Shown here piece after piece: positions 38,735-48,716 of a stretch of 64,000 nt of DNA. The translations under genes and the position numbers were made by a program. Below the pieces are notes generated by a model. It saw only the letters and a list, made by a program, of their open reading frames with translations, was not told the DNA's origin and did not search any database. This stretch comes from Synechocystis salina LEGE 00031 (lineage in GTDB: Bacteria > Cyanobacteriota > Cyanobacteriia > Cyanobacteriales > Microcystaceae), in the NCBI RefSeq assembly GCF_015207985.1, contig NZ_JADEVV010000016.1, positions 1 to 64,000 of the forward strand, written 5' to 3'. The stretch's first letter is position 1. Every line of letters begins with the position of its first letter.

Positions 38735-40147
38735 ATGCTTTCTCTGCTCACACCTCTAGTTCTGGCCCAAGCCAATCCGATCACCATTCCCATCACTCCT
38801 CCCCCGGTAATCACCCAGCCGGCTCCCAACATTGGGGACTCTCCCCAAGAACTAAAAGTAGTGCAGCCGGTGCGTCCTTTGCCAGGGCAGCTAGATCAAA
38901 TTCCGGTTTTTAACAGTAATAGTCCCGAACTAATTTTTAACGAAGGCATTATTCTCTCCACCCTGTCTTCCATTGGCATGGGTCATCCCTACGCCCACCT
39001 GAATCATCCCTTCCGGGGTCGGTTTGATGTCTTTGCCCACCACGTTGTCCAAGCATCTCCCGAAGGCAGGACTTTATACCTAGGGGTGTTATTGTTCAAT
39101 GGCAGTCGGCAAGACGCCACGGTGGAAATTCTCCAGGGAGCCAGTTCCCTCACTTCCCCCGATGCCCTATTTATTGATCTGCCGCCGGTGGTGGAAAACA
39201 ATGACGGTAAGGTTTTTGCTGGCCCCGGTAGCCGGGTAATGAACGATGTTTTGCGGGGACAACGGCAGAGTGATTACCCCGAAAAATTTGTCATTCCCGC
39301 TGGGCAAAGTCGCATGCTGATCAATCAGCCTTTGCCGGTGAACTATACCCCAGTGCCCGGGCAGCCGCCACCGATTAGATTGCCCCGCAATGGTTTTTCT
39401 GCCTATCTCCGTCTCAACACCAACGTTCCTATCCATGCGGCCAGCATGGCCATGTATGCTCCCCAAGATAATTTTGGCGTAGAACAAGCTCCCCGCTTAG
39501 CGGATTGGGAAAACTTGCTTAAAACGGCTAACCTCATGCAACCCAGGGACCGTATTCCCCGCAATAGCCAACGGCGAATTTATAGCCGGGTGGCAGGGGT
39601 TTCCATTGGCTCCCAGTGGCAGGGCACCATCACCGACGACAACAGCCAACAATTAAATATTCCCGAACCAGGACGGGGCTTTTCCTATCCCATCAGTTCC
39701 CTAGAGGGAGGACGCATGGGCACTGGCCAAAATCAGTCTGCCCCCATGGCGGTGCGTTATCCGGATACGGCCTATGAATCCCATGGCAATTATGGGGTGC
39801 AATATAGTTTGACTTTACCCCTGGTGAACAACACCAACCGCAATCAGACCGTTGATCTGACGGTGGAAACCCCACTCAAGTTTAATGACGCATCCAATGA
39901 CCAGTTAACTTTTCTCGTTCCTCCCGCTGTCAATGTCTTTTTCCGGGGCACAGTAAGATTCAGTTACACCGATCGCCGGGGTCAGACCAATAACCGTTAC
40001 TACCATCTGGTGCAACGACGGGGGCAAAAGGGAGAAGACTTGGTCACCCTAGACCTAAAACCGGGGGAAAAACGCACTGTTCAGGTGGATCTACTCTATC
40101 CCCCCGATGCCACACCGCCCCAACTGTTGACAGTGAGGACTCGCTGA
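38735..40147 (+). CDS. DUF3370 secreted protein
   Basis: 470 residues from the ATG at 38735. Short signal-like start MLSLLTPLVLAQANPI, then the DUF3370 body (VQPVRPLPGQLDQIPVFNSNSPELIFNEGIILSTLSSIGMG), beta-rich with a YRxP/NRYYHLVQR segment near the C-terminus. Members are cyanobacterial and thought to be exported. No partner is obvious; it follows the small membrane protein after 100 bp. Confidence 0.75.
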   Translation: MLSLLTPLVLAQANPITIPITPPPVITQPAPNIGDSPQELKVVQPVRPLPGQLDQIPVFNSNSPELIFNEGIILSTLSSIGMGHPYAHLNHPFRGRFDVFAHHVVQASPEGRTLYLGVLLFNGSRQDATVEILQGASSLTSPDALFIDLPPVVENNDGKVFAGPGSRVMNDVLRGQRQSDYPEKFVIPAGQSRMLINQPLPVNYTPVPGQPPPIRLPRNGFSAYLRLNTNVPIHAASMAMYAPQDNFGVEQAPRLADWENLLKTANLMQPRDRIPRNSQRRIYSRVAGVSIGSQWQGTITDDNSQQLNIPEPGRGFSYPISSLEGGRMGTGQNQSAPMAVRYPDTAYESHGNYGVQYSLTLPLVNNTNRNQTVDLTVETPLKFNDASNDQLTFLVPPAVNVFFRGTVRFSYTDRRGQTNNRYYHLVQRRGQKGEDLVTLDLKPGEKRTVQVDLLYPPDATPPQLLTVRTR

Positions 40148-40213
40148 CCAGGGAACTGGGGGAGGCTAATGGGGAATTGATCGCCTGAGTTTAGCAAGTT
40201 AGGACAACTAAAA

Positions 40214-41254
40214 CTAACTTTTGGCCACGCTAACTTTCACCCCTGGGCTCTGTTCTTCTTCCCCTTCCTCTTCCCCTAGGCCCAATTCCCGTTTGAGGAT
40301 GGCAATGGATTTCTCGCCGATGTAATGTTCCGAACAAATAATTTCCGGCATCCGGATCAAATCATGGCGTTCCGCTTCGATCGCCTGGCGCACAATGGGT
40401 TCACTGGCGGGATCGGTGATGATAGTGCGGGCGGTACGGACTAGGGAGCGTAATTTCGGGCGATCGCTCACCAAGGCCGATTTCAAAAACAGGGATTCTC
40501 CCCGCAGGCTATGGATAAGAATTTCCGCAATGGTGAGAATGCCGGGACTTAGGCTGACAATGCCTAAACAGGAGTTTTCCGGTAGGGCCTTAACCAGTTC
40601 TAGTTCTTTGCTGTAGTCGTAAATATCAACGGGAATAACCCGTACATCGTAGGGAGTGGCAATGGACTCCGCTTCAGCCAGGAAGTAGCGACTGGTGACC
40701 ACTGTGCCGGAGGGCAGTTCCGACAGCGCTTGTTTGAGGGTTTCCATGGGCACTAACTGCACAGGAATTACCAGGGCTTGTTCCAATTCGTTGAGAATTA
40801 ATTGTCCGGCCCCAATGTCCCGTTGGGGAACGGTAACCAACACCCTAGCGGTACTGCGCAGTCGCCAGTCAATGGTTTCTAAACAAAGCTCTTTCACCTG
40901 GGAAAGGTTTAACCCTTGGCTGAGCAGTTCATCAATGGTTTTTTGGATTAGCTGGCTGGCTTCGGGGTATTCTCGGAATAGGGGGCCATCAAGGATAATG
41001 CCCTCCTCGGTGCTGGGGGCTTTAACGTAAATACCTGAACCGGCGATGGATTCCACTAAGCCCGCATCTTCCAGATTTTGGTAAACCTTACTGATGGTGT
41101 TGCGGTGTAGGCCCGTCATCATGGCCAGTTGCCTGGTGCTGGGTAAACGATGCCCCGGATGATATTGACGGGAGGCGATCGCAAAACGGATTTGGTCAAA
41201 TAACTGCTTAGAAGCAGGAATTTCGCTGTCGTTTTGAATTTGGAACTGTAGCAT
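40214..41254 (-). CDS. GntR-family transcriptional regulator (Sll1961-like)
   Basis: 346 residues from the ATG at 41254 (MLQFQIQNDSEIPASKQLFDQIRFAIASR); an upstream frame to 41347 is less likely. The N-terminal winged helix (residues 10-75, PSTRQLAMMTGLHRNTISKVYQNLEDAGLV) is classic GntR/MocR type, but no aminotransferase domain follows: the C-terminal ~240 residues form a different effector domain. The Synechocystis homologue Sll1961 affects photosystem stoichiometry under high light. It is convergent with the DUF3370 gene. Confidence 0.85.
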   Translation of the reverse strand: MLQFQIQNDSEIPASKQLFDQIRFAIASRQYHPGHRLPSTRQLAMMTGLHRNTISKVYQNLEDAGLVESIAGSGIYVKAPSTEEGIILDGPLFREYPEASQLIQKTIDELLSQGLNLSQVKELCLETIDWRLRSTARVLVTVPQRDIGAGQLILNELEQALVIPVQLVPMETLKQALSELPSGTVVTSRYFLAEAESIATPYDVRVIPVDIYDYSKELELVKALPENSCLGIVSLSPGILTIAEILIHSLRGESLFLKSALVSDRPKLRSLVRTARTIITDPASEPIVRQAIEAERHDLIRMPEIICSEHYIGEKSIAILKRELGLGEEEGEEEQSPGVKVSVAKS

Positions 41255-41459
41255 TTTAGGGAAGGGTAAACGAGGAGTAGGCAGATGAAGTCCGGATTTT
41301 ATCCCACGGCTAAAGACGGTCTCCACCAGGGAAAGGTTCATTGGCAATTAGGTTTTGATCGCCACTGGTCATCTGGTCCAAATGATTAGTTGTCGCTAAC
41401 GAAATTTGCCAACGTTTTCCCAATCAATTTTCACTAGCCACAAATTTTTAAAATTTCCC

Positions 41460-41879
41460 TCAACTGTTAAAGGGGCGGAGCCAACCCCAATCCATGGCCC
41501 AATCCAGGCTGGAACGAACTACGGCAAAACTAATCAGACTTTCCCCCATCAAAATGGCGATCGCCAAGGGATCTTCAGTGGTGGGCAATTCAATCAATCC
41601 GCCGCTCCGCACGAGGGTAAAGGCCAGCACGGCCCCGTCCCGGAGATGGGCATTGTCATCTTGGCGAATGATGTAGCGATAGGTGACAGCAAATAAAAAG
41701 CCACTCAGCAAACTACTCCCAACGTTCAAACCCAGGCTCATCCAGTCCGAATTTGGTGTAGTTAATAGGCTGAAATAGCTATTCCCCAGCCAGGTCAATC
41801 CATAAACCAGCCCAAAGGCGATCGCCCCTAGGCAACCGGCCTTAATGGACTCCAAACGTTCCTGAAAGCTTAATTGCAC
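41460..41879 (-). CDS. membrane-associated hypothetical protein
   Basis: 139 residues with three hydrophobic segments (LGAIAFGLVYGLTWLG, VGSSLLSGFLFAVTYRYII, and a C-terminal ILMGESLISFAVVRSS). No domain recognised; conserved in cyanobacteria next to the HisN-like gene. It starts about 35 bp after that gene's stop, so a shared transcript is possible. Confidence 0.55.
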   Translation of the reverse strand: MQLSFQERLESIKAGCLGAIAFGLVYGLTWLGNSYFSLLTTPNSDWMSLGLNVGSSLLSGFLFAVTYRYIIRQDDNAHLRDGAVLAFTLVRSGGLIELPTTEDPLAIAILMGESLISFAVVRSSLDWAMDWGWLRPFNS

Positions 41880-41913
41880 CCGTCAACCCCCTCCAGAAGC
41901 AAACACGGATCAA

Positions 41914-42717
41914 TTATTGCAGGAAAGCTAGAATTTCACTGTGCAATTTTATGTTGGGGCTAGCCACCACTTCGGTGGATGTGGGGGTTAAATCCCGCCC
42001 CTGCCAATCGGTAAAACAATAATTAACCCCGGTCAAAATGGGGATTAGCGCACAAAAATCATAAAAGTTCAGATCCGCTTCCACTATCACCACGGGCATG
42101 GCCGTCCAACCACTGGCGGCGGCAAGGTAATTAAAACAATCTCCCCCAAAGGCGGTGCGCTGACATTGGCGATAAATATTTGCCATTTTCTGCTGTTGCT
42201 CCGGGGTGGTGAACATTAACGGTGTGGTGGAGGCAATACAGGCGGAGGCTAAATTAATTTCGCTCTTTTCATAGGGATTAACCAAGGGCATGCCGTTAAC
42301 GTTACTCTGCTCTCCCTGTACCCCCTGCCATCGATCGCCGCTGATGGGTTGATTGGCAATGCCCAGCACTGGCTGCATATTTTCATCCACTAAGCCAATC
42401 AGGGTGGCAAAAATTGGCAAGCCCCGCACAAAGGAGGAAGTGCCATCAATGGGGTCTAGCACCCAGGTATAACCCGATTCTCCGCTAATATTCTCCCCTT
42501 CTTCCCTAATTACACTGTCCTGGGGCAATTTTGCTTGAATTAAATCAACCATGGCCTGTTCTGCTTCTTCGTCAGCCTGGGTGACAATGGCGGAAACCTG
42601 GTCGGTTTTTGTGCCACTCTGGAGATGGGAGCGACGGAAATATTGAGCGAGTACGTCCCCGGAAATGGTGGCCAATTGCTGAGCGATGGCTAATCTTTGT
42701 TCAACCTCTGGCAACAT
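41914..42717 (-). CDS. inositol-monophosphatase-fold phosphatase, probable histidinol-phosphatase
   Basis: 267 residues. IMPase motifs: metal-binding Glu in REEGENISGESG, WVLDPIDGTSSFVRGLPIF (DPIDGT), and the C-terminal YDFCALIPILTG region with catalytic Asp. The SuhB/HisN superfamily member starts 4 bp after the hisC stop on the same strand, which argues for histidinol-phosphate phosphatase in histidine synthesis rather than inositol metabolism. Proof would need complementation; alternatives are inositol monophosphatase or 3'-phosphoadenosine phosphatase. Confidence 0.85.
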   Translation of the reverse strand: MLPEVEQRLAIAQQLATISGDVLAQYFRRSHLQSGTKTDQVSAIVTQADEEAEQAMVDLIQAKLPQDSVIREEGENISGESGYTWVLDPIDGTSSFVRGLPIFATLIGLVDENMQPVLGIANQPISGDRWQGVQGEQSNVNGMPLVNPYEKSEINLASACIASTTPLMFTTPEQQQKMANIYRQCQRTAFGGDCFNYLAAASGWTAMPVVIVEADLNFYDFCALIPILTGVNYCFTDWQGRDLTPTSTEVVASPNIKLHSEILAFLQ

Positions 42718-42721
42718 TTTT

Positions 42722-43771
42722 CTATTCCAAAGACCCCTTCAAACTGGCGATCGCCGACAATAATTGGTCAATTTCTGCATCGGTGCCCACTGTAATGCGT
42801 AGATAATTGGTAATGCGGGGATGGTTAAAATAACGCACCAAAATTTTCTTTTCCTTCAGGGCTTGGTACAGGTCGGCGGCGGCAATCCAACGGGGGGCGG
42901 CAAAAACAAAATTGGCATCTGAAGGACAAACCTGGAAATCCAACTTGGCCAATTGCGCCATCAAACGGGTGCGAGTAGAACGTACCTTTTGCCACAGGGG
43001 TACAAATTCAGCTTGGTTCCGTAAAGCGGCAGTGCCCAAGGCCTGGGCCACCCGGTCAAGGTTATAGGAATCCCGCACCTTATCCATTTCCTCGATCAAT
43101 GTCGGCGCGGCGATCGCCAATCCCACCCGCATCCCCGCCAGGCTATAACTTTTCGAGAGGGTGCGGGAAATAATCACATTGTCGAACTCTTGCAGAAAAT
43201 CCCAATGGTCCTCGTCGGAAAAATCCCCATAGGCTTCGTCAATTACCACCACTCCTTCGGCCTGGGCGCAGGTCTGCCACAGAAATTCTCGCTTTAAATG
43301 TTTGCCTTTGGGGGGATTGGGAGAAGCGAGGAAAATTAATTTTGCCCCCGGACAAATCACCGGCCCGGTTAAATCAAAATTGGCATCGGTGGCAATCTTT
43401 TGCACCTTAGCTCCATGCACCGAGGCGATCGTTTCATACAAAGAGTAAGTAAGATCTAAAAAAGCAACGATTTCCCCTGGATCAACAAAGGTGCGCACCA
43501 CAATATTGAGAATATCGTCGGAGCCATTGCCCGCCAACACCTGATTTAACTGCACTCCATACAAATCCGCCGCCGCCTGACGTAACTGGGTCGAAACGGG
43601 ATCAGGGTAAAGCCGTACCTTTGGTAATTCTGCCGCCACCGCTGCCAACACCTGGGCCGGCGGATCGTAGGGATTTTCGTTGGTGTTGAGCTTAATAAAA
43701 TCGTTAGTTTGGGGCTGTTCCCCGGGCACATAGGCAGGGGTTTGACGGACAGATGGACGGATGGACACCAT
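42722..43771 (-). CDS. hisC: histidinol-phosphate aminotransferase
   Basis: 349 residues from the ATG at 43771 (MVSIRPSVRQTPAYVPGEQP); the longer frame to 43927 is out of family. PLP-dependent fold I motifs: KLNTNENPYDPP, GNGSDDILN, VVIDEAYGDF and the PLP lysine in SRTLSKSYSLAGMRVG. It makes histidinol phosphate from imidazole acetol phosphate and glutamate. The HisN-like phosphatase follows 4 bp downstream. Confidence 0.95.
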   Translation of the reverse strand: MVSIRPSVRQTPAYVPGEQPQTNDFIKLNTNENPYDPPAQVLAAVAAELPKVRLYPDPVSTQLRQAAADLYGVQLNQVLAGNGSDDILNIVVRTFVDPGEIVAFLDLTYSLYETIASVHGAKVQKIATDANFDLTGPVICPGAKLIFLASPNPPKGKHLKREFLWQTCAQAEGVVVIDEAYGDFSDEDHWDFLQEFDNVIISRTLSKSYSLAGMRVGLAIAAPTLIEEMDKVRDSYNLDRVAQALGTAALRNQAEFVPLWQKVRSTRTRLMAQLAKLDFQVCPSDANFVFAAPRWIAAADLYQALKEKKILVRYFNHPRITNYLRITVGTDAEIDQLLSAIASLKGSLE

Positions 43772-44004
43772 TGCGAAATTACGGCCAAAGGGGCAAAAAA
43801 TCCCTTTGTTCAAAGCTTCTCCCAATACAGACCATACCCCGACACCGTTGCCGCTGTAAAGGCAGGACATAGGGGAACAATGGGGTTTTGTTGAGGCTGT
43901 TTTTAACGTTCCTAATTGATCTACCAAGATGGAGCTGATGAATCCTTAAGTTTTCCACCGAAGAATTGAGGGGGCACAGAAAGATACCATTGCCCAACTG
44001 CCAA

Positions 44005-44340
44005 TTATTCACAACAATGGCGGGCTGCGTATTCCTGAGCTATCTGGCCATAGGAATCTAAATAATGGCGGAGACAATGAAACTGGTCTGGGTTAAGACG
44101 GTAATAAATCCAGCGGCCCTCCTGGCGAGTGTGCACCAATTCCGCATCCCGCAAGCGCTTGAGATGGAATGATAACTTGGATTGGCTAATGGTCAGTTGC
44201 TCGCACAGGTCACACACGCATTGTTCCTGATTTTCCAGTAACGTCAGTACCTGTAGGCGAATGGGGTCAGAGAGGGCGTGGAATCCGGCACTAATTAGAT
44301 CTTTTTCCGTTGGTTTCACAGCAATATAAGGAAATACCAA
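44005..44340 (-). CDS. ArsR/SmtB-family metal(loid)-responsive repressor
   Basis: 111 residues. Winged helix: DPIRLQVLTLLENQEQCVCDLCEQLTISQSKLSFHLKRLRDAELV, followed by GRWIYYRLNP. CVCDLC places cysteines in the ArsR metal-sensing helix, so As(III)/Sb(III) sensing is the first guess. The Synechocystis Sll1957 homologue regulates the distant arsenic operon arsBHC. Here it is divergent from aqpZ across about 325 bp. ATG at 44340; no obvious operator was confirmed. Confidence 0.88.
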   Translation of the reverse strand: MVFPYIAVKPTEKDLISAGFHALSDPIRLQVLTLLENQEQCVCDLCEQLTISQSKLSFHLKRLRDAELVHTRQEGRWIYYRLNPDQFHCLRHYLDSYGQIAQEYAARHCCE

Positions 44341-44665
44341 TGCATTGTTTGCAGTGCGCTTGATTGAGATGCCCCCAAGCTTTTGTCTGGCTATGGTGCA
44401 AACTTTTCTGGAGGATTATTTAACTTTTACACAGAAGGCAAAATCAAGCTGAAATATAAGTTTAAAACCAAAGGGGAAGGCTTGATGGGGGGATATTGAG
44501 ACAAATTTTTCGCTCAAAAGTAAAGTTTTGCCGAATTTTGTGCCGATTTTGACAAAACAATGTTATTTTTCGTGGTGGATATTTTTGATCCGAACTAGTC
44601 GATCGCATCTAGGCTTAAGTAGAGCCTGACTAAAATAAACTCTTTTTACCTTTTTTAAAACGCAA
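44341..44665. other. intergenic region between divergent arsR-like and aqpZ genes
   Basis: 325 bp holding both promoters. It is AT-rich near aqpZ. No ribosomal, tRNA or regulatory RNA element was recognised, and no convincing 12-2-12 ArsR palindrome was found by eye. Confidence 0.4.
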
Positions 44666-45430
44666 ATGAAAAAGTACATTGCTGAATTTATCGGCACTTT
44701 TTGGCTAGTGCTTGGCGGTTGTGGCAGCGCTGTTTTTGCCGCATTTATTTCTGTTCCCGGTGGCGAAAACACCAACGAGTTTGGTTTGGGTTATCTGGGG
44801 GTTTCCGTTGCTTTTGGCCTGACCGTCTTCACTGGGGCCTACGGTTTAGGCCACATTTCCGGTGGTCATTTTAACCCTGCTGTTTCCTTTGGCCTCTGGA
44901 TGGGCAAAAGATTCCCCAGTTCCCAGTTAGCCCCCTATATTGGAGCTCAGGTACTAGGGGCGATCTTAGCTGGCTTTTTTATTCTTATCGTTGCCCAGGG
45001 CAATCCTAACTTTATCCTCGATCCAGCCCAATCTAACCCCTTGGCCACCAACGGTTTTGGGGACCATTCCCCCCAGGGATATAGCTTCATGGCAGCGCTG
45101 TTAATCGAGTTTGTGTTGACTTTCATGTTCCTATTGGTCATCCTTGGGGTAACGGATAAGCCTGCTCCCGCTGGGTTTGCCCCCGCCGCCATCGGTTTGG
45201 CCCTGACCCTAATTCACCTAGTCAGCATCCCCATTACCAACACCTCCGTCAACCCAGCCCGCAGCACCGGAGTTGCTCTTTTCTGTGGCAATCCTGCTTT
45301 AATTGGTCAACTATGGTTGTTTTGGCTAGCCCCGATCGCCGGAGCATTGTTGGCTGGCTTTGTCTATCACAATGTCTTGGAAGATTTAAGTCGCCCTGCA
45401 GTGGCCCCAGAACCAGAAGGGGAAAACTAG
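44666..45430 (+). CDS. aqpZ: aquaporin Z water channel
   Basis: 254 residues. Both NPA boxes are present: [12 protein letters not shown] (first) and [13 protein letters not shown] (second, with the pore Arg). Six helices, opening [23 protein letters not shown] as in bacterial AqpZ. The Synechocystis protein (Slr2057) works as a water channel in osmotic and light/dark volume regulation. The histidine and aromatic filter pattern suggests water over glycerol selectivity. Start at 44666; no strong ribosome-binding site. Confidence 0.95.
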   Translation: MKKYIAEFIGTFWLVLGGCGSAVFAAFISVPGGENTNEFGLGYLGVSVAFGLTVFTGAYGLGHISGGHFNPAVSFGLWMGKRFPSSQLAPYIGAQVLGAILAGFFILIVAQGNPNFILDPAQSNPLATNGFGDHSPQGYSFMAALLIEFVLTFMFLLVILGVTDKPAPAGFAPAAIGLALTLIHLVSIPITNTSVNPARSTGVALFCGNPALIGQLWLFWLAPIAGALLAGFVYHNVLEDLSRPAVAPEPEGEN

Positions 45431-45997
45431 GGAAAGAAATCGTCCCCACTCCCCTTATTTAATCGTAGAGTTAGGTTATCCTAGCTTTGTTGATGTTGTT
45501 GCTCCCCAGATAGCCTCCGTTGTGCTAGCCCTCGGGGAGATTTTTGTGGCAAATTTGTAGGGTCAATGGGCTGATTTTTGTGGCTACCAGCATTGGTGCC
45601 CCCCAAAGTTCCTTGTGTCTGCAAAGCCCTCCCATACCCCAAGGTTAGCGGGAAACTAGATCAGGCTCCCCCATGATTGGGAAATTTGGGATACAAACTA
45701 AAACCTGACCAACGGGCTCTTGCAAAGAAAGCTAACCACCAATGGTGTCTTGCCCGCCCCGAACATGTGCAGAGTTACGTCGTCAGCGCCTGGGGCAATC
45801 CAGGGAATTTCACCCAGTCTTCCCTAACGATTGGATGGTGGGAATGTCAACACCTCCAAGCCAGGTTTGATCTTCTGGGAAGATTAAGATAAGTATTAGT
45901 TATGGCTTAGTCCGCTAAAGTCATCCATATAGATAGTCCACCTCAGACCCGCCCAAATTTTCCCCTCCGGTTCCATCCCCAGTTTCATCCCCTCCCT
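45431..45997. other. intergenic region between aqpZ and topA
   Basis: 567 bp without a supported gene. A 71-residue plus-strand frame (45677-45892) has no family resemblance. No tRNA-like fold was recognised. It may contain the topA promoter or a small RNA, but no specific element is visible to me. Confidence 0.45.
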
Positions 45998-48709
45998 ATG
46001 TCCAAACTCGTCATCGTCGAATCCCCCACCAAAGCTCGCACCATCCGCAATTATTTGCCTCAAGATTATCGGGTGGAAGCTTCCATGGGCCATGTACGGG
46101 ATTTACCGGCTTCGGCAGATGAGGTGCCCGCAGCCTACAAGGACAAAAATTGGGCCAATTTAGGCGTCAACGTGGAAGACCATTTTAGCCCCCTTTATGT
46201 GGTGCCCAAAACCAAGAAAAAGGTGGTGAAGGAATTACAATCCGCCCTGAAAAATGCCGATGAAGTGATTCTGGCTACGGACGAAGACCGGGAAGGGGAA
46301 AGCATTAGCTGGCATTTATTACAACTGCTCCAGCCGAAGGTGCCCATTAAACGGATGGTATTCCATGAAATCACCCAGGAAGCCATTCGCCATGCCTTGG
46401 ACAACTGCCGTGAGATTGACGAAAATTTGGTCCATGCCCAGGAAACTCGCCGGATTTTAGACCGCTTGGTGGGTTATACCCTTTCCCCGTTACTGTGGAA
46501 AAAAATTGCCTGGGGCTTATCCGCTGGCCGGGTGCAGTCGGTGGCGGTGCGTTTAATTGTGCAACGGGAACGGGCCCGCCGAGCTTTTAAAACCGCTGGT
46601 TACTGGGATCTAAAAGCAGAACTGGAACAAAGCAAAAATCCTTTCCAGGCTAAGTTAGCCACCCTCGCTGGGGTGAAATTGGCCACTGGCAGTGACTTTG
46701 ACCCTAATACCGGTGCTTTGCTGCCAGATAAACGGGTGGTGGTACTGGATGAAGCCCAGGCGATCGCCTTGAGGGATCGTTTGTGGGGGCAACCCTGGGA
46801 AGTGATTAATACGGAGGAAAAACCAAGTATCCGTAAGCCTTCTCCCCCCTTTACCACCTCTACTCTGCAACAGGAAGCTAACCGCAAATTGGGTATTTCC
46901 GCCCGGGATACCATGCGGGTGGCCCAAAAGCTTTACGAAGAGGGTTACATCACCTATATGCGGACGGATTCGGTGCATCTTTCCGACCAGGCGGTGACGG
47001 CGGCCCGGAGTTGCGTCCAACAAATGTACGGTAAGGAATATCTCAGTCCCAAACCCAAGCAATACACCACCAAAAGTAAAGGGGCCCAGGAAGCCCACGA
47101 AGCCATTCGCCCCGCTGGAACAGAGTTTCGCATTCCCAACCGCACGGGGTTAAAGGAACGGGAATTAGCCCTGTATGAATTGATCTGGAAACGGACCGTG
47201 GCCTGTCAGATGGCCGACGCTAAAATCACCCAACTGAGCGTTTTATTAAAGGTGGAAGATGCAGAATTTCGAGCTGGGGGTAAGCGCATTGACTTCCCTG
47301 GTTATTTCCGGGCCTATGTGGAAGGCTCCGATGATCCCGATGCCGCCTTGGAAAACCAAGAAGTAATCTTGCCCCCCCTCAAAGTCGGCGATCGCCCGAG
47401 TTGCCAAGAAATTAACACCGTAGGCCACGAAACCCAACCCCCTGCTCGCTATACGGAAGCTTCCTTGGTGAAAACATTGGAAAGTGAAGGGGTGGGCCGT
47501 CCCAGTACCTACGCCAGCATTATCGGCACCATCATTGACCGGGGCTATGTGCAAATGCGAGCTAAGGCGTTAACCCCTACCTTTACGGCCTTTGCGGTGG
47601 TCAGTTTGCTGGAGTCCCATTTTCCCGACTTAGTGGATACGGGGTTCACTTCCCGTATGGAGCAAAAGTTAGACGAAATTGCCGTGGGCAAAACCCAATG
47701 GCTCCCCTATCTCCAGGGCTTTTTCCTGGGGGAATCAGGGCTAGAAAACCAAGTCAAAGTACGCCAAGACCAGATCGATCCGGCGATCGCCAAGGCCATT
47801 GAGTTGGAAAACCTGGCCGCCAAGGTGAAAATTGGCAAATTTGGCCCTTATATCGAAATTCCCCAGGGGGAAGAAATTATTACGGCATCCATCCCCCACG
47901 ATTTAACCCCAGCGGACCTTAACCCAGACCAGGTCGCAGTGTTACTCAAGCAAAAAACCGAAGGCCCCGATAAAGTGGGCGCCCATCCTGAAACGGGGGA
48001 ACCAATTTTTGTGCTGATTGGTGCCTATGGTCCCTATGTCCAGCTAGGGGAAGCCACGGAGGAAAATAAGAAGCCGAAACGCACTTCTCTACCCAAGGGA
48101 GTTAAGCCGGAGGATGTCACCCTAGAAATGGCGGTGGGATTGTTGGCTCTACCCCGTACTTTGGGGGGCCATCCCGAATCGGGCAAAAATATCAAAGCTA
48201 GTCTGGGAAGGTTTGGTCCCTATGTGGTCCACGACCAAGGTAAGGACGGCAAGGATTATCGTTCCCTTAAAGGGGAGGACGATGTCTTGACCATCACCCT
48301 GGACCGGGCCTTAGAACTGTTGGCGGAACCAAAACGGGGCCGGGGTAGCCGCACTCCCCTCAAACAGTTGGGCCTCCACCCCGAAGATCAAGAGCCGGTG
48401 AATTTATTCAAAGGCCCCTATGGGGTTTACATCAAACATGGCAAAGTCAATGCCAGCTTGCCGGAAGGGGAAACGGAAGAAACCATTACCCTAGAAAAGG
48501 CCTTACCTTTATTGGCAGAAAAGGCAGCCAGTGGGAAGAAAACTAGCCGTAAAAAGACCACCACCACAGCCAAAGGGACGAAGAAAACCAGCACTAAAAA
48601 AGCCAGTGCCACTGGTACCGCAAAAAAAACTACCACTAAACGCACCACCACTAGGAAAAAATCCCCCAGTAAAGCTACCAATCCAGACCAGTCTAGCGAG
48701 GCTAGTTGA
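45998..48709 (+). CDS. topA: DNA topoisomerase I
   Basis: 903 residues. Toprim domain at the start (KLVIVESPTKARTIRNYL; VILATDEDREGESISWHL), catalytic Tyr in EGYITYMRTDSVHLSD, and several C-terminal TopA repeats of the KIGKFGPYIE type (GAYGPYVQL, GRFGPYVV, GPYGVYIKHG) about 600-840. The last ~60 residues are a histone-like Lys/Thr/Ala-rich tail (KKTSRKKTTTTAKGTKKTS). It relaxes negatively supercoiled DNA. It is followed 7 bp later by the NIL-ferredoxin gene. Confidence 0.96.
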   Translation: MSKLVIVESPTKARTIRNYLPQDYRVEASMGHVRDLPASADEVPAAYKDKNWANLGVNVEDHFSPLYVVPKTKKKVVKELQSALKNADEVILATDEDREGESISWHLLQLLQPKVPIKRMVFHEITQEAIRHALDNCREIDENLVHAQETRRILDRLVGYTLSPLLWKKIAWGLSAGRVQSVAVRLIVQRERARRAFKTAGYWDLKAELEQSKNPFQAKLATLAGVKLATGSDFDPNTGALLPDKRVVVLDEAQAIALRDRLWGQPWEVINTEEKPSIRKPSPPFTTSTLQQEANRKLGISARDTMRVAQKLYEEGYITYMRTDSVHLSDQAVTAARSCVQQMYGKEYLSPKPKQYTTKSKGAQEAHEAIRPAGTEFRIPNRTGLKERELALYELIWKRTVACQMADAKITQLSVLLKVEDAEFRAGGKRIDFPGYFRAYVEGSDDPDAALENQEVILPPLKVGDRPSCQEINTVGHETQPPARYTEASLVKTLESEGVGRPSTYASIIGTIIDRGYVQMRAKALTPTFTAFAVVSLLESHFPDLVDTGFTSRMEQKLDEIAVGKTQWLPYLQGFFLGESGLENQVKVRQDQIDPAIAKAIELENLAAKVKIGKFGPYIEIPQGEEIITASIPHDLTPADLNPDQVAVLLKQKTEGPDKVGAHPETGEPIFVLIGAYGPYVQLGEATEENKKPKRTSLPKGVKPEDVTLEMAVGLLALPRTLGGHPESGKNIKASLGRFGPYVVHDQGKDGKDYRSLKGEDDVLTITLDRALELLAEPKRGRGSRTPLKQLGLHPEDQEPVNLFKGPYGVYIKHGKVNASLPEGETEETITLEKALPLLAEKAASGKKTSRKKTTTTAKGTKKTSTKKASATGTAKKTTTKRTTTRKKSPSKATNPDQSSEAS

Positions 48710-48716
48710 GACCAGG

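Noticed and set aside
45677-45892. 71-residue frame upstream of topA
   Set aside because: No family resemblance and no plausible start signal; treated as chance.
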